A stretch of 10,401 nt of DNA from Propionibacteriaceae bacterium (GTDB lineage: Bacteria; Actinomycetota; Actinomycetes; Propionibacteriales; Propionibacteriaceae). The translations under genes were made by a program, and so were the position numbers. Shown in pieces: positions 6,209 to 10,401 of the stretch (position 1 is the first letter of the stretch; each line of letters starts with the position of its first letter). The notes beneath the pieces are model-generated. The model saw only the letters and a list, made by a program, of their open reading frames with translations. It made no database searches and was not told the DNA's origin. Location of the stretch: assembly GCA_031255975.1 (NCBI GenBank), contig JAIRRM010000144.1, positions 1 to 10,401 on the forward strand. Direction: 5' to 3'.

Positions 6209-6604
6209 ATGGTCAGTGCCGATTATTACCTTATGGGAGGTGCGGTGTTCGTTTTCCTTGGGTTTGTCTTCTTCGGTCTGGGCGCGGTGGGCGCGTTTGT
6301 GCCGGTACTGCCGACTACGCCGTTCCTATTGGCGGCGGCGGGATGTTTCGCCAAAGGCAGCCCCAGATTCAACTCCTGGTTTCTCAACACCGGGCTTTAT
6401 CGACGTCATCTTGCGGGTTTTGTGCGGGAACGCGCGATGACGCTGCGGCAGAAGCTGGCCATCTGCGTGCCGGTGTCGGTGATGTTGTTGATTATCGCGG
6501 TGTTTACCCCGATGCTGTGGGCGCGAATCATTATTGGCATCGCGCTGTTGATCAAGTGGTGGTTTTTCCTGTTTCGCATTGCCACCATCCCCGTGTCACG
6601 GTGA
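6209..6604 (+). CDS. YbaN-family (DUF454) inner membrane protein
   Basis: A small integral membrane protein of the DUF454 family, function unknown. The family hallmark PVLPTTPFLLAAAGCFAKGS begins at residue 32, followed by the characteristic RFNSWFLN. Membrane segments are seen at about 10-31, 83-103 and 105-122, with a basic cytoplasmic stretch between the first and second. The start is uncertain: ATG 6209 gives 131 residues but has no good binding site; ATG 6233 puts the hallmark at residue 24, as I recall for E. coli YbaN; GTG 6245 has the best site (GGGAGG, 4 nt upstream) and still keeps the first membrane segment. It lies 230 nt after sufT on the same strand, and no functional link to SUF is evident. 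Confidence 0.88.
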   Translation: MVSADYYLMGGAVFVFLGFVFFGLGAVGAFVPVLPTTPFLLAAAGCFAKGSPRFNSWFLNTGLYRRHLAGFVRERAMTLRQKLAICVPVSVMLLIIAVFTPMLWARIIIGIALLIKWWFFLFRIATIPVSR

Positions 6605-6646
6605 ACCTATTTGCAGCCCGCTACGTCGCTGGGTAAGAAAGCCACG
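6605..6646. other. short gap between convergent genes
   Basis: Forty-two bases separate the DUF454 stop from the stop of the oxidoreductase on the other strand. A terminator would be expected here, but I find only weak partial pairing (around 6616-6632) and no T-run on either strand. Confidence 0.4.
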
Positions 6647-8260
6647 TCACCAAGTCAGGCAATCATCCGGCCAATGCAACTGCACTCCTGTTTTTCGTAG
6701 CCGCCTTTGGAAATCGGCGGTCAACTCTGGGGAGTCGCTCACGGCATGTGGTTCGGTGTCGGCGGCGAGGCAGAACGCGGCTAGCTGTCCGGCGGCTTCG
6801 CCGATTGACCATTCGACGGGATGCAGCCGATAGCAGCCGTTGGTTATCTGCGTGGTTCCGATATTCTTGGCAGCCGGTAACAGATTACGAACCCTGATCG
6901 GCAGTAGCGCCCGGAGTGGAATCTGGAACGGCAGGGGATGGGCGGAACGACCCGGCCTACCGCCTGTGGTGGCGTGGATATCCATCCAGTAGTAGTGCCC
7001 TACCCCCACCGAGTCATGATAGGTGGCGGCGCGTTCGCGGCAATCGGCGGAGACGTCTTGTTCCACTATGGTGTAGCGTGCCTTGATGCGGCGCGATTCC
7101 CGGATATACGGAGCCATCGCGAAACCATCGGAGGTGCCAGACTGGTCGGCTCGCAACCGTAGCCCCGGCCACCCCTGAGCACCATCCGGGCGGGGTGCGT
7201 CGGTCTGTAGCCAGTAGAGCAGGCAGCGCGCCAACTCCTTGGTTTGTTGCCGGTGGTATTCGGCATCGGGTACGCCAAACAGCGCTCCGCCGGTGTAGTC
7301 GTTCATCGGCCAGTTCACTACCACCACATCGGAGTCGAAAGCTCCCGGCAGGAACAGTTCACGAGCCAATACCCTGCGATAGTTCCATAACTCTGGGTCA
7401 TCGGGGATGTGACGGTGGTCGGTATCGATGCGGTATGGGTCATCCCCTAGATTCGGGGTGAAGCGGTAGTGCCGCCGTGGCCAGTTGACCTCGCCAGGGC
7501 CGAAGAACCCCAGTACGGGTGTGCCTTGCCACGACGGTGGCCGCCAGTCGCGCATTCGGTCGTAATCGGCAGGACGCTCAATGGTGTGATCTTCGCCGGG
7601 ACGGTAGTCGATGGCGAAACACCAGGTTGCCGACTGCATATCGGTTGGATCGGCTGATTCGGCAGCGCTTGGTTCGCCGGTATCATGCTGAGACTCGCGG
7701 CCACTCACCTGCTCGACACCTCCGAGGGCCAGCAGTTGCCCCAGTTCGGTCGCGTCGAGAAAGAAGCGGGCCGTCACCAGCAGTTCGTCGCCGTCGGCGG
7801 TGCGTAATGTCACTGCGCGCACAGAATCCGCATCTGTTATCACGTCGCAGGGATGGCAGTCGGTTAACACGCTGAGGTCACCTGTGGCTTGGTAGGGCGC
7901 CAACATGGCTTGTAGCACCGCCAGGCACACCTTCGGCTCAGCCGAGATGGGTGAGACCCAGGCAGCTCCGGGATTTAACAGATCGTATTCAAGTGCCCGT
8001 GGCGTGAGCGGGTAATGCTGGCGATAGTAAGAGCGGATTCCTGCGCGCAGTTCGCGATATGTGGCATTTGCGCCGGTGTACTCGATACGACGGTGTTCAT
8101 CAAGCGGCACCATCTGGCTGGTTAGTTGGCCACCGATCCACGAGGTTTCCTCACTCATCACCACCCGTAACCCAGATCGCGCCAACGCCAGTGCGGCCGC
8201 GCAACCGCCCAGTCCGCCACCGATGACAGCGACATCGCAGCTCAGCTCTCTTGTTGCCAC
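6647..8260 (-). CDS. FAD-dependent oxidoreductase linked to a sugar ABC operon
   Basis: A probably cytoplasmic flavoprotein of the FAD_oxidored type (PF12831-like). The N-terminus holds the dinucleotide-binding fold: DVAVIGGGLGGCAAALALA, followed by SEETSWIGGQLTSQ. FFLDATELGQLLALGG is near residues 166-180, and the C-terminal IPLRALLP...RNLLPAAKNIG and GCYRLHPVEWSIGEAAGQLAA blocks complete the FAD-binding part. No signal peptide or membrane segment is seen. I prefer the GTG at 8260 (537 residues) because AGGAG (8266-8270) lies 5 nt upstream; the GTG at 8266 overlaps that site. The preceding permease stops 8 nt before the chosen start, so the genes are probably coupled. Relatives are often beside carbohydrate transporters and may oxidise the imported sugar or a derivative; the substrate is unknown. 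Confidence 0.88.
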   Translation of the reverse strand: MATRELSCDVAVIGGGLGGCAAALALARSGLRVVMSEETSWIGGQLTSQMVPLDEHRRIEYTGANATYRELRAGIRSYYRQHYPLTPRALEYDLLNPGAAWVSPISAEPKVCLAVLQAMLAPYQATGDLSVLTDCHPCDVITDADSVRAVTLRTADGDELLVTARFFLDATELGQLLALGGVEQVSGRESQHDTGEPSAAESADPTDMQSATWCFAIDYRPGEDHTIERPADYDRMRDWRPPSWQGTPVLGFFGPGEVNWPRRHYRFTPNLGDDPYRIDTDHRHIPDDPELWNYRRVLARELFLPGAFDSDVVVVNWPMNDYTGGALFGVPDAEYHRQQTKELARCLLYWLQTDAPRPDGAQGWPGLRLRADQSGTSDGFAMAPYIRESRRIKARYTIVEQDVSADCRERAATYHDSVGVGHYYWMDIHATTGGRPGRSAHPLPFQIPLRALLPIRVRNLLPAAKNIGTTQITNGCYRLHPVEWSIGEAAGQLAAFCLAADTEPHAVSDSPELTADFQRRLRKTGVQLHWPDDCLTW

Positions 8261-8268
8261 GGTCACTC

Positions 8269-9117
8269 CTAGCCTTTAAGTCCAGTCTGTGCCAAGCCTT
8301 GAACGAACTGCTTTTGGGCAAACAGAAACACCAGCAGGATCGGTATCACCGTCATCGTGGTGGCTGCCAACTGGGTATTCCACTGCATCGCGCCGTAGGA
8401 ATCGACGTACTGCACCAAACCGAGTGGCAGGGTGAACTTGGCTTTGGTGGATAGGAAGACCAGGGGTTCGAGGTAGAGGTTCCACGATTTTAGGAAGGTG
8501 ATGATGGCGACGGCACCGATGGCGGAACGCGACAATGGGAAAGCGATTCGCCAGAAGATGCCGAAGCGCCCCAGCCCGTCGAGACGGGCGGCCTCCTCTA
8601 ACTCCACGGGCAACGAAAGGAAGAACTGCCGCATGATGAACGTGGCTAGCACGCTGGGCGCTCCCAACATGGGTAGCAGAATCAGCGGCCAGTGGGTGTC
8701 AACCAATCCCAACGCGGCGGCACCGCGATATAACGGCACAATCGTCACTTCGGACGGGATCATCATGCCCGCCAGCACGATGAAGAACAGCGCATTGGCA
8801 CCAGGGAAGCGGATACGCGCAAAGGCATAGCCAGCCAAAGATGAGAAAAGAATGGTGCCAACGGTGACCAGTGTCGCTATGTACACCGAGTTGAGGTACC
8901 AATCCCAAAATGGTTGCTGGGTTACCGCATCGACGTAAGGCTGGGTAGTCCACACATCGGGGAGCAGCGTGGGTGGCTTGCGGAACAGTTCGGCCTCTGG
9001 CTTGAAACTCGATAGCACCATCCAGAGGGTAGGGAACACGAATGGAAGCGACATCACGGCCATGAGCAGGTACAGCACGGCCTTTGACCAGCGAAATGGC
9101 GTTTTAGACTTCATCAT
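8269..9117 (-). CDS. carbohydrate ABC transporter permease (MalG type)
   Basis: Inner-membrane permease of the CUT1 carbohydrate-uptake family. The 282-residue protein begins with a short basic N-terminus and a membrane segment at about 13-35, followed by about five more. The cytoplasmic EAA loop, which contacts the ATPase, is at residues 174-195: EEAARLDGLGRFGIFWRIAFP, with the conserved Gly181, then a TFLKSWNLYLEPLVFL stretch typical of MalG-type subunits. The start codon overlaps the end of the preceding permease gene by 14 nt; ATG codons at 9117 and 9114 are equally possible. It pairs with the MalF-type permease upstream. The transported compound cannot be told from the sequence. Confidence 0.95.
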   Translation of the reverse strand: MMKSKTPFRWSKAVLYLLMAVMSLPFVFPTLWMVLSSFKPEAELFRKPPTLLPDVWTTQPYVDAVTQQPFWDWYLNSVYIATLVTVGTILFSSLAGYAFARIRFPGANALFFIVLAGMMIPSEVTIVPLYRGAAALGLVDTHWPLILLPMLGAPSVLATFIMRQFFLSLPVELEEAARLDGLGRFGIFWRIAFPLSRSAIGAVAIITFLKSWNLYLEPLVFLSTKAKFTLPLGLVQYVDSYGAMQWNTQLAATTMTVIPILLVFLFAQKQFVQGLAQTGLKG

Positions 9118-10036
9118 GCACCCATTTCTTGCGGCTCTGCCATTGCAGCAGCGTCAGTAGCAAGACGATTACAAACAGCACCACTCCGATGGCGGAGGCG
9201 TAGCCAAACTTGTGATACTGGAAACCTTGTTGATACAGGAAATACACCAAAACGTTGGTAGCCGTACCGGGGCCGCCTTTGGTGAGTACCGAAATCTGCG
9301 CGAACACCTCAAGTGAGCCGATAACCGTAATGATGGTCACCAGCAGCAACGTCGGGCTTATCATCGGCACCGTGATGGAGCGGAACTGACGCCATGGCCC
9401 CGCTCGGTCGATCTGCGCGGCTTCGTACAACTCTTGGGGCACGCCTTGGAGAGCCGCCAAGAACAGAATCATATTCAGGCCGACGTTCTTGAAAACCTGT
9501 ACCACGATGACCGCGATCATTGCCGTCGGCCCGTTACGAAGCCAGTTCGGGCCGTCAATGCCGAGCATGGCGAGAAAGCCGTTTATGCCGCCGTCAAGTT
9601 GCAGCATGAAGCCCCAAACCACCGACCAGGCCACCAGCGACACCACCACCGGCGAGAAGAAGAAGGTGCGGAATGCGGTGGTGCCGGGCAGTTTTTGGTT
9701 CAGCAGCACGGCCAACCCCAGCGCCAACGTCACGTTGAAGGTGACGAGACCGGCGGAGAACACCAGGGAAGCTCTGATGGAACTGTGAAATAGCGGATCG
9801 GCGGCCAGCTTGGTGTAGTTGTCAAGCCCCACGAACTTGAATGTGGAGGCGAGCACGTTCCAATCGTTTAGCGAGAACCAGATGACAGCGCAGAGCGGCA
9901 CCAGTACGAGTATCACTGATCCCAGCACCGTCGGAGCGACGAAGGCGTAACCCACCAACCAATCACGACGCCGCCAGGATACGGTGTGGCGTTTCGTGGA
10001 ATCGGTGGTTGAACGGGTCACGCCTTCGTCACTCAT
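9104..10036 (-). CDS. carbohydrate ABC transporter permease (MalF type)
   Basis: First permease of the transporter, 310 residues, with a charged cytoplasmic N-terminus of about 25 residues (RSTTDSTKRHTVSWRRRD), a membrane segment at about 26-50, and five further segments. The EAA loop is ELYEAAQIDRAGPWRQFRSI starting near residue 202, followed by a TIGS/QVF-like stretch (IGSLEVFAQISVLTKGGPG) typical of MalF/UgpA-type subunits. The residue after IDR's aspartate, normally a conserved glycine, is Arg211. The ATG at 10036 has only a weak upstream GGAA. The solute-binding gene ends 18 nt before, so all four minus-strand genes look like one operon. Confidence 0.95.
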   Translation of the reverse strand: MSDEGVTRSTTDSTKRHTVSWRRRDWLVGYAFVAPTVLGSVILVLVPLCAVIWFSLNDWNVLASTFKFVGLDNYTKLAADPLFHSSIRASLVFSAGLVTFNVTLALGLAVLLNQKLPGTTAFRTFFFSPVVVSLVAWSVVWGFMLQLDGGINGFLAMLGIDGPNWLRNGPTAMIAVIVVQVFKNVGLNMILFLAALQGVPQELYEAAQIDRAGPWRQFRSITVPMISPTLLLVTIITVIGSLEVFAQISVLTKGGPGTATNVLVYFLYQQGFQYHKFGYASAIGVVLFVIVLLLTLLQWQSRKKWVHDEV

Positions 10037-10054
10037 CGAATGCTCAGTTCCTGG

Positions 10055-10401
10055 TCACTTGATCAGTGGCGTGATGGCGGTGCAAATGTTTGCCATCACG
10101 GTTGCCGGGTCGGCATTGGCCGTCCATAGCCCATCAAGTTGTATCCGAACCATATCGGAAACCTCGGCGAATTTCAGATGGCTTGGCATCACTACCGCAT
10201 TAGGCAACTGGTCGATCACAACAGACTGAAGCTGCGCTGCGGTGAGCTTGGGGTTCGCAGCCCCTAACAAATCGACGGTCAGCAGGCTTTCGCGTGGCGG
10301 CGGGAAATACTGCGCCAGCTTGGCCGCGTTTTCGGGGTTGGTGAAAAACGCCAAGAAGTCGGCGGCGATAGCCGGATTGGCTCCGTTGGCTATCACTCCG
10401 A
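10055..10401 (-). CDS. sugar-type ABC transporter solute-binding protein, C-terminal part
   Basis: Only the last 115 or so residues are in the window; the rest lies beyond the right edge. The segment ANPAIAADFLAFFTNPENA is the helix that commonly follows the hinge in MalE-like (family 1) extracellular binding proteins, and YFPPPRESLL is the usual ligand-side motif after it. The end MANICTAITPLIK is ordinary for the family. The complete protein would be an exported lipoprotein that delivers the substrate to the two permeases encoded next, but the signal peptide is not visible here. First of the four minus-strand genes seen. Confidence 0.88.
   Translation of the reverse strand, partial: GVIANGANPAIAADFLAFFTNPENAAKLAQYFPPPRESLLTVDLLGAANPKLTAAQLQSVVIDQLPNAVVMPSHLKFAEVSDMVRIQLDGLWTANADPATVMANICTAITPLIK

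Noticed and set aside
9434..9793. Plus-strand open frames within the permease genes
   Set aside because: They overlap well-supported membrane permeases on the other strand and their translations are low-complexity and hydrophilic.

Overview
The window comes from an actinobacterium-like chromosome. It is moderately GC-rich and uses GTG and TTG as well as ATG starts. The plus-strand genes follow the actinobacterial SUF order sufB-sufD-sufC-sufS-sufU-sufT, as in Mycobacterium, with SufU (not SufE) as the sulfur acceptor and SufT at the end. Genus cannot be fixed from the sequence. No rRNA, tRNA, insertion sequence or CRISPR array was seen.

Region 1 (1-5978, plus strand) is one tightly packed SUF iron-sulfur cluster assembly operon. 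SufS takes sulfur from cysteine, SufU accepts and relays it, SufB-SufC-SufD form the ATP-dependent scaffold, and SufT (DUF59/MIP18) helps cluster maturation or delivery. Several stops and starts overlap (sufB/sufD by 1 nt, sufS/sufU by 4 nt), and sufD/sufC are 3 nt apart, so translational coupling is likely. The first 115 bases are a leader with a 10-bp direct repeat and a two-codon ORF overlapping the sufB start.

The most unusual part is 5220-5606, between sufU and sufT. Five tandem units of 71 or 74 bp each hold the end of a mini-ORF, a GGAGG ribosome binding site, a stop codon, a fixed 5-nt spacer, a start codon (ATG or TTG), four codons resembling the sufT start, an ATTCCGGC/GCCGGAAT hairpin, and five or six codons resembling the sufU end. 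The result is a chain sufU - mini-ORF1 - 2 - 3 - 4 - 5 - sufT in which every stop is followed exactly 5 nt later by the next start. I read this as a possible termination-reinitiation relay that sets SufT output, made by insertion of a palindromic element into the sufU/sufT junction followed by tandem duplication. The arrangement is directly visible; the regulatory role is inference.

Region 2 (5979-6604, plus strand) has a 230-nt stretch with a doubtful small ORF, then a YbaN/DUF454 membrane protein. Region 3 (6647-10401, minus strand, convergent with region 2) is the downstream part of a carbohydrate-uptake ABC operon: the C-terminus of a solute-binding protein (cut by the window edge), two MalF/MalG-type permeases overlapping by 14 nt, and an FAD-dependent oxidoreductase coupled to the second permease. 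No ATPase gene is visible here; many actinobacterial sugar transporters of this type use a shared ATPase encoded elsewhere. The oxidoreductase may act on the imported compound, but nothing in the sequence names the substrate.
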